Assembly: GCA_946500615.1 (NCBI GenBank)
Contig: CAMMWP010000005.1
Coordinates: 1 to 64,000 of the forward strand
Direction: 5' to 3'
DNA: 64,000 nt
Origin: an uncultured Clostridium sp.
Lineage (GTDB): Bacteria > Bacillota > Clostridia > TANB77 > CAG-508
Of the stretch, positions 51,582 through 61,419 are shown one piece after another. The notes under the pieces were generated by a model that made no database searches, was not told the origin of the DNA, and was given only the letters and a program-made list of their open reading frames with translations. Within the stretch, counting starts at the first letter, position 1, and the number at the start of each line of letters is the position of its first letter. Made by a program: the position numbers and the translations under genes.

Positions 51582-52169
51582 ATGCTGAAAGGAGTGACTT
51601 ACATGTTCAATGTAGGAGACAAAATTGTATACCCAATGCACGGGGCAGGAACAATAGATGCAATAGAAGAAAAAGATATTTTAGGACAAAAACAGTCTTA
51701 TTATATTTTAAAAATGCCGGGAGAGGTTAAAGTAATGATACCAACTGCAAAAGCAGAAGAAGTTGGGGTAAGAAATATAATTAATAAAGAATCAGCAGAT
51801 AAAGTATTTGGAGTTTTAGAGAGAGACGAAACAGCTATGGATAAAAATTGGAATAAACGTTATAGAGATAATATGGAAAAAATGAAAAGTGGAGATATTT
51901 ATGAAATAGCTGATGTTGTTAGAAACTTAAGCTTTAAACAAAAAGAGAAAGGACTGTCAACTGGAGAAAAGAAAATGCTTAATAATGCAAAGCAAATTTT
52001 GGTAAGTGAATTGGTTTTAGCAGAGCATGCTACACAAGAAGAGGTAGAACAACTTGTTGATAATAAAATTAATACATCTTTTATGATGTTTAGAGCAGAT
52101 GATGTAACAACAGAAAGTGTCGTAAATAAATTTATACCTTTTGAAGGAACGGGAACAAATGATAATTAA
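51582..52169 (+). CDS. CarD-family transcriptional regulator (start may be 51603)
   Basis: FNVGDKIVYPMHGAGTIDAIEEKDILGQKQSYYILKMP. Confidence 0.92.
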   Translation: MLKGVTYMFNVGDKIVYPMHGAGTIDAIEEKDILGQKQSYYILKMPGEVKVMIPTAKAEEVGVRNIINKESADKVFGVLERDETAMDKNWNKRYRDNMEKMKSGDIYEIADVVRNLSFKQKEKGLSTGEKKMLNNAKQILVSELVLAEHATQEEVEQLVDNKINTSFMMFRADDVTTESVVNKFIPFEGTGTNDN

Positions 52170-52194
52170 AATAGTATAGAAATTTTTTCGGTTT

Positions 52195-52252
52195 TTTGTT
52201 ACTACTATGAGGACAAAATAATTTGCTTTCGTAGTGGTAACAATTTTTTTTG
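52195..52252 (+). terminator. Intrinsic terminator
   Basis: ttgttactacta…tagtggtaacaatttttttt. Confidence 0.75.
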
Positions 52253-52476
52253 TAAACGTGTAAAAAAGTTACTGTTCCGATTGTATCAAATTGATGTAAG
52301 CCTTACAATTAGTATAGTGTATAACTTATATATATATTATTTGATATTTAAACTTGATTTTACTTTTACAATATACGGTAATTAAGAAAATATAAAAAAT
52401 GTGCAAAAACTATTGACAAAAAAAAAAACAAATATTATAATAAGTATTGTCGTTAAGGCAAATCCAGTTCAAATAT

Positions 52477-52564
52477 GCAGATGTGGCGGAACTGGTAGAC
52501 GCACAGGACTTAAAATCCTGCGGTTGAATAAACCGTGCCGGTTCGATTCCGGCCATCTGCACCA
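52477..52564 (+). tRNA. tRNA-Leu (anticodon UAA), CCA encoded
   Basis: gcagatg…catctgc acceptor stem, ggacttaaaatcc anticodon arm, long variable arm, ggttcgattcc T arm. Confidence 0.95.
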
Positions 52565-52567
52565 TTA

Positions 52568-52605
52568 GAACCTCAAGTGTTTCGAAAGATTAGACTTGAG
52601 GTTTT
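52568..52605. terminator. Terminator hairpin after tRNA
   Basis: aacctcaagt…acttgaggtt followed by ttaa. Confidence 0.6.
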
Positions 52606-52738
52606 AATTATAAAAAATTTTGTAGTTCTACAAAAAGTTCTACAAAATTCACAACATTTTATTTTTATAAAATCTTTATTTAGTGGCTTAAATAAGGATT
52701 TTTTTATTTCTAATTTTTCTAACATTTCTAACAATTTT

Positions 52739-53974
52739 CTATAATTCCATTTCTTCTTCATCATCTTCTTGGGTATCTTGTGTACTTTCCGAAAAATTTA
52801 AAGCATTTCCAATTACAAGTGCTGAATGTTGTTTTGACTCTATATCTACATGAGTATATATATTAGCAGTAGTGTTGTAACTAGAATGACCTAACCATAT
52901 TTGAATATCTTTCATGCTAACTTTATTTGATAATAACAAACTAGCACACGAATGTCTTAAATCATGAAAACGGATAGGTCTTAAATTATTATTTTTTAGT
53001 ATTTGGTTAAATTTATGAGAAACATAGTCTGGTTTTAATATAGAGCCATCTGTATTTACACAAACATAACCATTTTTATTTAAGTATGATTTTTTAAATA
53101 TTTTTTTATTATACTCTTGATTTGCTTTTTCTTCTAAAAGCAGTTCTTCAATTTCTGGAATTAGTGGCAAAGTTCTATAACTAGATTGATTTTTTGTTTT
53201 ATCTTCTGCAACAATTTGCAACTTTCCATTTACTTTTGTTTGTGAAATGGTATGCCTTATAATTAGTGTTTTATTATCAAAGTCGATTGCATCCCATTTA
53301 ATACCTAGAACTTCACTTCGTCTAAGCCCATAATATGATGAAATAAGAACAGGCAACTTTATTGGTGTATCTCGTATTGCAACAAATAAATCGTTTAATT
53401 CTGATTTATTATAATAAGTTGCAATATATTGTTCTTTTTTTGGCTTATCTACTTTATCTGCTGGATTAGTTAAAATTAATTCACATTTAACTGCATATTG
53501 CAGAGCATTTCTAATATTAGCATGGTAACGAAGAATAGTGTTTCCTTTTAAACCTAATTTATATAATTCTGTATAAAAATCTTGTATGTGATAAGGTTTT
53601 AAATCCTTTAGAGAAATATCTAATTTTTTAAAATAGTTATAAACTTTGCCTTTTACAATTCTTTCATAACCTGCATAAGTTGTTTTTACAACTCTAGGCT
53701 TTATAATTTCTAACCAATTAACCATAAAATCACAGAACTTTATATTGGCTTTATTATTTATGTCTAATTCAGAAAGGGTAGGTTTTTCATTTAGTGTTTT
53801 TTCATATTCATGTCTTATTTCTTCAACTTTTCTTTCTGCAAGTTTTTTATTATTCTTGACTTTTAGTTTAGTAGAAATCCATTTTCGTTGTATATTGTTA
53901 AATTCATCTTTGTAATATAAAACTGCATAATAAATATTTTTCTTTTGCTGTAATGTAGCTGTTACTGTTATCAT
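52739..53974 (-). CDS. Tyrosine recombinase/integrase (Tn916-Int-like)
   Basis: SYYGLRRSEVLGIKW, IRFHDLRHSCASLLLSNKVSMKDIQIWLGHSSYNTTANIYTHV. Confidence 0.97.
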   Translation of the reverse strand: MITVTATLQQKKNIYYAVLYYKDEFNNIQRKWISTKLKVKNNKKLAERKVEEIRHEYEKTLNEKPTLSELDINNKANIKFCDFMVNWLEIIKPRVVKTTYAGYERIVKGKVYNYFKKLDISLKDLKPYHIQDFYTELYKLGLKGNTILRYHANIRNALQYAVKCELILTNPADKVDKPKKEQYIATYYNKSELNDLFVAIRDTPIKLPVLISSYYGLRRSEVLGIKWDAIDFDNKTLIIRHTISQTKVNGKLQIVAEDKTKNQSSYRTLPLIPEIEELLLEEKANQEYNKKIFKKSYLNKNGYVCVNTDGSILKPDYVSHKFNQILKNNNLRPIRFHDLRHSCASLLLSNKVSMKDIQIWLGHSSYNTTANIYTHVDIESKQHSALVIGNALNFSESTQDTQEDDEEEMEL

Positions 53975-54012
53975 AAAATGACCTCCTTATAATGGCATAA
54001 ATGTCTTTATTT

Positions 54013-54219
54013 TCAATTTTGATTTATTATGTATGAAATTATATTAGCTTTTGGAATTTTATATTGTCTGCCTATTTTAATAGCCTTGATTTTCTTTTCT
54101 TTAATAAGTCTATATGCTAATGTTAAACTAATTCCACCTAACATATTTCGCATTTGTTCAATATTTATAATATCTGGGTAATTTGTAAACATAATAGAAT
54201 ATTGTTCTTTTACATCCAT
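54013..54219 (-). CDS. Excisionase-like helix-turn-helix protein
   Basis: MRNMLGGISLTLAYRLIKEKKIKAIKIGRQYKIPKANIISYI. Confidence 0.85.
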   Translation of the reverse strand: MDVKEQYSIMFTNYPDIINIEQMRNMLGGISLTLAYRLIKEKKIKAIKIGRQYKIPKANIISYIINQN

Positions 54220-54240
54220 TTTAATTGTACCTCCTTTGTT

Positions 54241-54648
54241 TTAATAAACTGTTTTCGGAATATCGATTGAAACATTTAATTTTCTATCTATTTCAAATCT
54301 TTTCCTTTTAGAGTTGTATTTATATGCACTAGCATTAAATTTTCTAAAACTACGATTTGAAATATCAAAATAATAAGATAGTTCTTCAGCATCTTTTTCT
54401 AGTTGATATTTAAGAGCTTCATAACTATCTTTATTGGATTTTTGTTTTTTTCTAATGTAGTCAATGGTTTGTTCCTTATGTTTAATCTTGTTTTGCTGTT
54501 TTCTTTGAGTTTTTTCCTTATGATACCTAGAATCCTTTTTTATTATTTTTGTTACATAACTATTACTAATATCAAGTTGTAAAGCAATATCAACTGGTTT
54601 TAAATGTTTAGTATAAAATAAATGAATTATTTTTTCTTTATTTGACAT
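54241..54648 (-). CDS. HTH (sigma-region-4-like) DNA-binding protein
   Basis: KPVDIALQLDISNSYVTKIIKKDSRYHKEK. Confidence 0.65.
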   Translation of the reverse strand: MSNKEKIIHLFYTKHLKPVDIALQLDISNSYVTKIIKKDSRYHKEKTQRKQQNKIKHKEQTIDYIRKKQKSNKDSYEALKYQLEKDAEELSYYFDISNRSFRKFNASAYKYNSKRKRFEIDRKLNVSIDIPKTVY

Positions 54649-55064
54649 TATGCACCTCCAGAAAAAAGGTTAAATTTTTGCTAATAAATTTTAGACATAA
54701 TAATCTAAATGAATACTTATGTCTAAATACTCATTTTTAAAATTATTTGTTAAGGGAATTATATAATCACAATTAGTAATAATCAATTCCGTTTTTTCCC
54801 TTTTTTCTAAAATTTAAAAATGTTTAAAATAAATTGTAAATAGATTGTAACAGGGAATATAAAATAAATCAATGAATGTTTTTTGAACGATTTTTGAAAA
54901 AATTTTGTGCAAAGTATATAAAGAGATACAAAAAAAGTAGCCACATTGCTACTAAACAAATTTATGAAAATGAAGAATTTTACAAAACTCGGATTTTATG
55001 ATGGAATACGAATAATACTAGAAAGTATAAAAAAAGATAATAGCAAATAATATTTAATTTACTA

Positions 55065-55313
55065 TTATTTATCAATTTTTTTATTAAATACATCTGCTGA
55101 TACATTAAAGATTTTAGCAAATGCAAACAATTCAAAGTCTTGAACTAATCTATTATCATTTTCTATTTTTGAAATTTCTTTAGAAGTTAGTTCAACACCT
55201 AATAATTGCAATTTTTCTGCTAAATCTTGTTGAGATAAGTTAGCTTTTAATCTCAATTCTCTTAAAACAGAGCCAGATATATTTTTAAAATTGTTATATT
55301 TATTAATTTTCAT
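55065..55313 (-). CDS. XRE-family HTH transcriptional regulator
   Basis: LRLKANLSQQDLAEKLQLLGVELTSKEISKIENDNRLVQDFELFAFAKIFNVSADVF. Confidence 0.9.
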   Translation of the reverse strand: MKINKYNNFKNISGSVLRELRLKANLSQQDLAEKLQLLGVELTSKEISKIENDNRLVQDFELFAFAKIFNVSADVFNKKIDK

Positions 55314-55324
55314 ATTCTCACCTT

Positions 55325-55390
55325 ATTCGCTTTATTATAGATATTATTCTACTATTATTTTTTTATATACATATCCCTAATAAAGCGAAT
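55325..55390. promoter_or_regulatory. Perfect 13-bp inverted repeat, candidate regulator operator
   Basis: ATTCGCTTTATTA (55325-55337) and TAATAAAGCGAAT (55378-55390). Confidence 0.65.
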
Positions 55391-55407
55391 AGATTAATAA
55401 AAATATA

Positions 55408-55436
55408 TTGACAAATTATTCCATATATGATATTAT
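55408..55436 (+). promoter_or_regulatory. Sigma-70-type promoter for cargo operon
   Basis: TTGACA-N17-TATTAT, immediately downstream of the inverted repeat. Confidence 0.75.
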
Positions 55437-55464
55437 GAATGTATTTAAATAGGAGGTACTTTAA

Positions 55465-57105
55465 TTGGATAATGAGGTAGGTTGCTTTAAAGAAAGTGAA
55501 ACAAAAAATAGAAGAAACGTATTAATTGGTGGGGCTTGGCCTTATGCAAATAGTTCTTTACATTTAGGACATTTAGCAGCATTAATTTCTGGAGATTTTT
55601 TAAAAAGATATCATGAGTTATTAGGAGATAATGTTTTATATGTTTCTGGGACTGATTGCCATGGAACGCCTATTACGGAAAGAGCTAAACGTGAGAACAT
55701 AGAGCCAAAAGATATTGCAGAAAAGTATCATAATGAATTTAAAGATATTTTTGAAAAAATGAATTTTTCTTATGATTTATATACAAAAACTTGTGATGAA
55801 TATCATAAAAAACATGTTGAAGAAATGTTTTTAAAAATGTACAAAAATAAATATATTTATCCTAAAAAGAACTTACAACCATATTGTGAACATTGTGGCA
55901 AATTTGAAGCTGATAGAGAATTGGAATTAATTTGTCCTAATTGTGGTTTAGTTACAAAAGGAGATCAATGTGATTGTGGATATGTTCCTAATGAAGATGA
56001 TTTAATTGTAGCAACTTGTAGAGAATGTGGAAATAAAACAATACCAAAAGAAAACATCCATTTATATATATCATTGTCAAAATTTCAAAATCAGATAGAG
56101 CAGTATGTCAAAGAAAAACAAGAAAATTGGAGAATTGCATCAGTAAATGAAACTGAAAAATATTTAAAAGAAGGATTGAAAGATAGAGCAGTAACAAGAG
56201 ATTTGTCTTGGGGAGTTGATATTCCGATTGAAGGTTTTGAAGATAAAAAAATGTATGTATGGATTGAAGCAGTATTAGGGTATGTTACTGCGACACAAAA
56301 AATTTGTGAAGAAAAAAGATTAAATTGGGAAGATTTTTGGAAAGAAGATAATAATATTAAAATGTATATGTGTCATGGAAAAGATAATATAACATTCCAT
56401 ACCATAATTTTACCGGCCTTATTGATGGCCATGGAAGAAAATTATCATTTACCAGATGTGATGGTTGCAACACAATACTTAAATATAAACTCTGAAAAAA
56501 TATCAAAAAGTAAAGGTAATGGGATAACAATACAACAAATGATAGGAGAATATAATGTAGATTCTCTAAGATACTATATGATAGCTCATGGACCAGAAAA
56601 TAAAGATGTAGATTTTACGGTGGAAAATTATATTAGTGTCCATAATTCTGATATGGTTAATAAATTTGGGAATTTTGTAAATAGAACTTTAAGATTTAAA
56701 GGTTTAGAGGAAATTCCTTTAGGAATTATGGATACACAAATGATTGAAAAAATTAATGAAACTTATAAAGTGGTTTCTGAATATATAGAAAATCTAGAAT
56801 TTAAGAAAGCATGTAGTAAAATAGTTGAACTGATTGAGATAGGAAATAAGTATTATGATGAAAGAAAACCGTGGATACAGAAGAAAGAGAATATAGAAGA
56901 ATTTAACAATACTATTTATACTTGTACTAATGTAATTGCTAATTTATCTAATTTGATTGAACCAATAATGCCACAGACATCTAATAAATTAAGAGAATAT
57001 TTAAAAATTGAAAAACCATCATGGAAACAAATGCAAATAAAAGAGAAAATATCTCTTGACAATATAGAAATACTTTTCGAGAGAATTGATATTAATAAAA
57101 AATAG
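55465..57105 (+). CDS. Methionyl-tRNA synthetase-like class I enzyme (element-borne paralog)
   Basis: GGAWPYANSSLHLGHLAA (HIGH-type), CEHCGKF…CPNCG…CDCG…CRECG zinc motifs, KISKSKGNGI (KMSKS-type); TTG start after AGGAGG. Confidence 0.93.
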   Translation: MDNEVGCFKESETKNRRNVLIGGAWPYANSSLHLGHLAALISGDFLKRYHELLGDNVLYVSGTDCHGTPITERAKRENIEPKDIAEKYHNEFKDIFEKMNFSYDLYTKTCDEYHKKHVEEMFLKMYKNKYIYPKKNLQPYCEHCGKFEADRELELICPNCGLVTKGDQCDCGYVPNEDDLIVATCRECGNKTIPKENIHLYISLSKFQNQIEQYVKEKQENWRIASVNETEKYLKEGLKDRAVTRDLSWGVDIPIEGFEDKKMYVWIEAVLGYVTATQKICEEKRLNWEDFWKEDNNIKMYMCHGKDNITFHTIILPALLMAMEENYHLPDVMVATQYLNINSEKISKSKGNGITIQQMIGEYNVDSLRYYMIAHGPENKDVDFTVENYISVHNSDMVNKFGNFVNRTLRFKGLEEIPLGIMDTQMIEKINETYKVVSEYIENLEFKKACSKIVELIEIGNKYYDERKPWIQKKENIEEFNNTIYTCTNVIANLSNLIEPIMPQTSNKLREYLKIEKPSWKQMQIKEKISLDNIEILFERIDINKK

Positions 57106-57113
57106 ATAATAAT

Positions 57114-57158
57114 AAAAGCAAAACAGTATAAGTAAAGACTGATTTTGCTTTTATTTAT
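57114..57158 (+). terminator. Terminator/attenuator-like hairpin between MetRS and decarboxylase genes
   Basis: ataaaagcaaaacagt…actgattttgcttttat. Confidence 0.5.
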
Positions 57159-57178
57159 ATACCTGAAAAAGAAAGGTT

Positions 57179-58669
57179 GTGTTTGAAGTGAATAATGTAT
57201 TAAATAATGAAAACAAAAATGAAGTAAAGGAAGAATTAAAAAAAGTAATAGATATAGGAATAGATTTTAAATGTCAAGAAAATTTTGCTCAAAATAAATT
57301 TACAGAAGGAGAAATACAAGAGATTTTAGAAACACCAATAGAAGGAGTTGAACTTGATAAGTTAGTAGAAAAATTCAAAGAAGAGATTTTACCATATTGT
57401 TCAAATTTTTCTACAACTAATTTTATGGGATTTCCTGATGCAGGAAATTCAATTGCAGGATTAAGTGGTGCAATTTTTACTGATCTACTTCAACAAAACT
57501 TAATAAATTCAAGTTTTTGTGCTCCTATTGCAACATTTATGGAGATAGCTGTAATTAAATGGCTAAGGGAAGTAATAGGCTATAATATTAAGCAGATAAA
57601 AAACATATATGATGTTGGGGGAATTATTACATATGGAGGTACTGGAAGTAATGCAACAGCAATGCTTTTAGCAAGAGAAAACCACAGAAAAAATACAATG
57701 AGCAGAGGGGTAACAAATCCAAATGAATATAAGGTAATCATTCCAAAGGGAATAGGACACTATAGTATCAGAAGTAGTTGTATGTGGATAGGATGTGGAG
57801 ATAATATTATAGAAGTACCAACAAATAATTTCAAATATGACTTAGAAGAATTAAGAAAAGTAATAAAGGAGAATAAGGGAAAAATAATGTGTGTTGTTGC
57901 CTATGTAGGCGACAGCAGAACGATGTCGATTGAAAATTTACAAGAAGTTTATGAAATAGTTAAAAGTGAAGATAAAAATATCTGGTTACATGCTGATGCT
58001 TGTCATGGATTTTCACTTGCTTTTAGTGAAAAATTAAAAAACAAAATAAAAGGATTAGAGTTATTTGATAGTATTTCAACAGATCCTCATAAAGTATTAA
58101 TGATACCATATACATTAAGTGCATTATTAATAAAAGAACCAGAAAAGATAAAAATGATATCATCAACATCTGATTTAATAATGCAGGAACCATATGCATT
58201 TGGACAAGTTACACCATTTATAGGTTCGAAAAGTTGGATATCTCTAAAAGCATGGTTTGTATTGAAAAATTTAGGTGTAAAAGAAATAGGAAATATAATA
58301 GAACGAAGACATGAAATGGCGATTTTTTTAGGAGATGAAATAAACAAATCAAATGATTTTGTTTTGTTAAATGATATTAATATAAATTCAGTTGTATTTA
58401 TGTATGTTGGTAATAAAAACAATATTAAATACAGTATTGACGAACTAAATAGTATAAACAAACAGATAAAAGAAGTTATGGACAATGAAAAAATATATTA
58501 TTTGCATCAATTTTCAATACCTGATAATTTAGGGATTTTGAAAAAAGATACAATTGTTTATCCATTAAGGTATATGTCAGGAAATGATAATATACAGAAA
58601 AATGATATAACAAAAATGCTTTCATATGTCAGAAAAAAAGCAGAAGAAATTGTAAATAAAATGAAATAG
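57179..58669 (+). CDS. PLP-dependent group II decarboxylase-like protein
   Basis: GGTGSNATAMLLARE, WLHADACHGFSLAFSE, DSISTDPHKVLMIPYT (PLP lysine context). Confidence 0.9.
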   Translation: MFEVNNVLNNENKNEVKEELKKVIDIGIDFKCQENFAQNKFTEGEIQEILETPIEGVELDKLVEKFKEEILPYCSNFSTTNFMGFPDAGNSIAGLSGAIFTDLLQQNLINSSFCAPIATFMEIAVIKWLREVIGYNIKQIKNIYDVGGIITYGGTGSNATAMLLARENHRKNTMSRGVTNPNEYKVIIPKGIGHYSIRSSCMWIGCGDNIIEVPTNNFKYDLEELRKVIKENKGKIMCVVAYVGDSRTMSIENLQEVYEIVKSEDKNIWLHADACHGFSLAFSEKLKNKIKGLELFDSISTDPHKVLMIPYTLSALLIKEPEKIKMISSTSDLIMQEPYAFGQVTPFIGSKSWISLKAWFVLKNLGVKEIGNIIERRHEMAIFLGDEINKSNDFVLLNDININSVVFMYVGNKNNIKYSIDELNSINKQIKEVMDNEKIYYLHQFSIPDNLGILKKDTIVYPLRYMSGNDNIQKNDITKMLSYVRKKAEEIVNKMK

Positions 58670-58683
58670 ATGGAGGAAATAAT

Positions 58684-60345
58684 GTGAATAGTTTATGCTT
58701 AAAATTTAAGACTGAAATGTATAATGAATTTCCAAAATTGGATTTTGGAATAATAATATATGGTTCAAATATTTTAGATACTAATCAAAATGATTTGGAT
58801 GTATGCATTATTGGTGATAATATTTGTGCCAAAGATAAAGAAGAAATAACTAAAAAAGTTATAGAGTTTCATTATGAAAATAATTTAAAAATTGATCATG
58901 AAGTACCATACGAAAGCAAATTAATATTATCATATCAAGATATAAAAAATGCAATTATTGACAATCCTTTTGTAAATAAAGGTATAGTTTCAATAAATCC
59001 AATTGTGAAAACAGAAGAATTTCTCTCATCAGAAGAAATGAAAAAGAGACTAATATTAAATATACTTACAACAAAACATATATCAATTAATTGTAAAGAA
59101 ATTATTAAGGAATATGAAAAAAAGGCTTGGGATCTTATACTCAATACAATTGTTGAATATGCAAGTTTGAATGATTTATCACCAGAAAACATATTAAAAA
59201 ATCTTTATTGTGATGCTAATACTGGAAATGAAGGCGAAATGTTCTTGGGATATAAAAGCAATAATATTGAAAAGGAAAAGTATTTAATAAAACAAATAAA
59301 GAAGGCATTAAATAGATATAAAAAGAAAAGAAAAACAATAATTTTATGCAATAATTTAAATCCATATTTACCTAATAAACAAATGATATTGAATTTGGCC
59401 TCTAATGTAAAATTGTTAAAAACTTATCCAACTGCAACATCAAATAAGGTAAATAGAGTAATATCAGATAAATTGAGTGTCCCAATAGAAACGACAATTG
59501 TTACTAATGGTTCTACAGAAGCATTTGACTATTTATTAAGAATACCTAATATAAAAAAAGTTGGAATTTTTACTCCAACATTTTGGGGATATGAAAGTGC
59601 ATGTAAAAGAAATAATTGTGACATTATAAAAATTCCGTTGAAAGATAACAGATATTATGAATATAACGAGATTGATGAATTAAGTAAAAATGTAGATATG
59701 ATATTTTTATGTAATCCGAATAATCCTACATTAGATACTTTAAATAGAGAAAAATTGTTGAATATTATAAGAAAAAATCAAAATTGTCATTTTGTAATAG
59801 ATGAAACTGAACTTGTATTTAATGCAGACTATCCTGAAAGAACATTAATTAATGAAACCATAAATAATATTAATTTGTCAGTTATTACATCAGTATCCAA
59901 ATTTTTTGGAGTGCCAGGTTTAAGATGTGGTTTTATTATTACAAATGAAGTTAATGCAAAAGAAATTAACAAAATTAGAATATTGTTTTCCATTAACATA
60001 TTTTCTGAATTGTTTATGATAAATTATTTTAATAGATTTAATGATATAAAATTAATAAATAAAATTCAGAAAAATTTTACATATCTTATTTCAAATTTAA
60101 ATTCAAAATATATAACAGAAATAATAAATGTAAATACAGGATTTATTTTAATAAGATTTGAAGATTCAATTGATGTTAATGATTTAACGGAGTATCTTCA
60201 AACAAAAGGGATTATAATTAGAAATATAAAAAAATCATATCCTAATTTTTTAGGAGAATGTATAAGAGTATCAGCAGGAAAAAGAAACGAGTTTAGTAAG
60301 TTGATTAAATATATTAATTTGTATATGAAAAATAAAATAAAATAG
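58684..60345 (+). CDS. Fusion: N-terminal polymerase-beta-type nucleotidyltransferase domain + C-terminal class I/II PLP aminotransferase (HisC/CobD-like)
   Basis: IIIYGSNILDTNQNDLDVCIIGD (GS…DxD); TNGSTEAFDYLLR, CNPNNPT, VIDETELVF, SVSKFFGVPGLRCGF. Confidence 0.85.
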   Translation: MNSLCLKFKTEMYNEFPKLDFGIIIYGSNILDTNQNDLDVCIIGDNICAKDKEEITKKVIEFHYENNLKIDHEVPYESKLILSYQDIKNAIIDNPFVNKGIVSINPIVKTEEFLSSEEMKKRLILNILTTKHISINCKEIIKEYEKKAWDLILNTIVEYASLNDLSPENILKNLYCDANTGNEGEMFLGYKSNNIEKEKYLIKQIKKALNRYKKKRKTIILCNNLNPYLPNKQMILNLASNVKLLKTYPTATSNKVNRVISDKLSVPIETTIVTNGSTEAFDYLLRIPNIKKVGIFTPTFWGYESACKRNNCDIIKIPLKDNRYYEYNEIDELSKNVDMIFLCNPNNPTLDTLNREKLLNIIRKNQNCHFVIDETELVFNADYPERTLINETINNINLSVITSVSKFFGVPGLRCGFIITNEVNAKEINKIRILFSINIFSELFMINYFNRFNDIKLINKIQKNFTYLISNLNSKYITEIINVNTGFILIRFEDSIDVNDLTEYLQTKGIIIRNIKKSYPNFLGECIRVSAGKRNEFSKLIKYINLYMKNKIK

Positions 60346-60362
60346 AAAGGAAGAATATATAT

Positions 60363-61388
60363 ATGTATAATATTGATAAAGAATTATTTATAAGAGATGA
60401 ATTAAATGGTATAACAGTTTATGATATAGTAAAGAATATTTATAAATTTTATGAAGGAGTTGAATTAAAAGAATATTTTTCAAAAAATGAAAAATTAGAA
60501 AAAAACAAATTTAAAAAATTTTTAGAAGAAAATAAAAATGCAATTTCATCAAATGTAAAAGTTAAATATCCATTTAGAATAAATTGGTTGGTCTCAGACG
60601 TATGTAATTTAGATTGTATTTATTGTTGTGCTAATAATAAAATGAATCCTGCAAAATTAAATGGAGAACTTTTAAAAGAAACAGCAAAACATATGTTGAC
60701 ATTATCACCACTAACAGTAGGGTTAACTGGAGGAGAACCAATGCTATGCCCTGAAATTGGTTCTATAATTGATATATTAGATGGTAAATGTGCTATTGTT
60801 ATAGATACAAATGGAACAATTTCTAATTTAGAAAAATATATTGATAAGATAAAAAATAGTAACACTACAGTTAGAATAACAATAGATAGTATGGATAATG
60901 ATATTTCAAATAAAGTTAGACCTTACGATGAAAATCAAGTCAATAAAATAAAAAGAAACATTGAATTACTTAAACAAAATAATGTTAGAGTTAGTGTACA
61001 TACGGTAGTTACAAAAATAAACTATGATTCGATAATTGAAATAGGAAGATATTTGCGTAAATATAAAATAGAAAAATGGCAACTTTATCCTGTGAATTAT
61101 TCAGAAAAATGTAAGGATTTCTTTGACGAAATAAAGGTTTCTGATGAAGAACTAGAAAAACTTGAAAAAGAATTAAACCAAGAATTAGAAAAGGAAATGT
61201 TAATAAGAGTTTATAGAAATCAAGTTGATTTTCGTGCAAAAGGAGTTATTTTTGCAAATTCTATAGGAGAATTTTACACAGATACGATATTTAATGGTAT
61301 AGACATGATTGGAGAAAAACCAACTCTACAAAAATTAATTGAACATACGAATGTGGAAAATCATATTAAAGATTATCTATTTAATTAG
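60363..61388 (+). CDS. Radical SAM protein with N-terminal extension
   Basis: WLVSDVCNLDCIYCCANNK (CxxxCxxC-type cluster), GLTGGEPMLCPEI, TVRITIDS. Confidence 0.88.
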   Translation: MYNIDKELFIRDELNGITVYDIVKNIYKFYEGVELKEYFSKNEKLEKNKFKKFLEENKNAISSNVKVKYPFRINWLVSDVCNLDCIYCCANNKMNPAKLNGELLKETAKHMLTLSPLTVGLTGGEPMLCPEIGSIIDILDGKCAIVIDTNGTISNLEKYIDKIKNSNTTVRITIDSMDNDISNKVRPYDENQVNKIKRNIELLKQNNVRVSVHTVVTKINYDSIIEIGRYLRKYKIEKWQLYPVNYSEKCKDFFDEIKVSDEELEKLEKELNQELEKEMLIRVYRNQVDFRAKGVIFANSIGEFYTDTIFNGIDMIGEKPTLQKLIEHTNVENHIKDYLFN

Positions 61389-61419
61389 TAATATATATGA
61401 AAAGATAGGTTGTGAGGAT

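Noticed and set aside
55313-55465. T-box or SAM riboswitch upstream of the element MetRS
   Set aside because: Only ~150 bp of AT-rich DNA, occupied by a promoter and an inverted repeat; no T-box or S-box core recognised.
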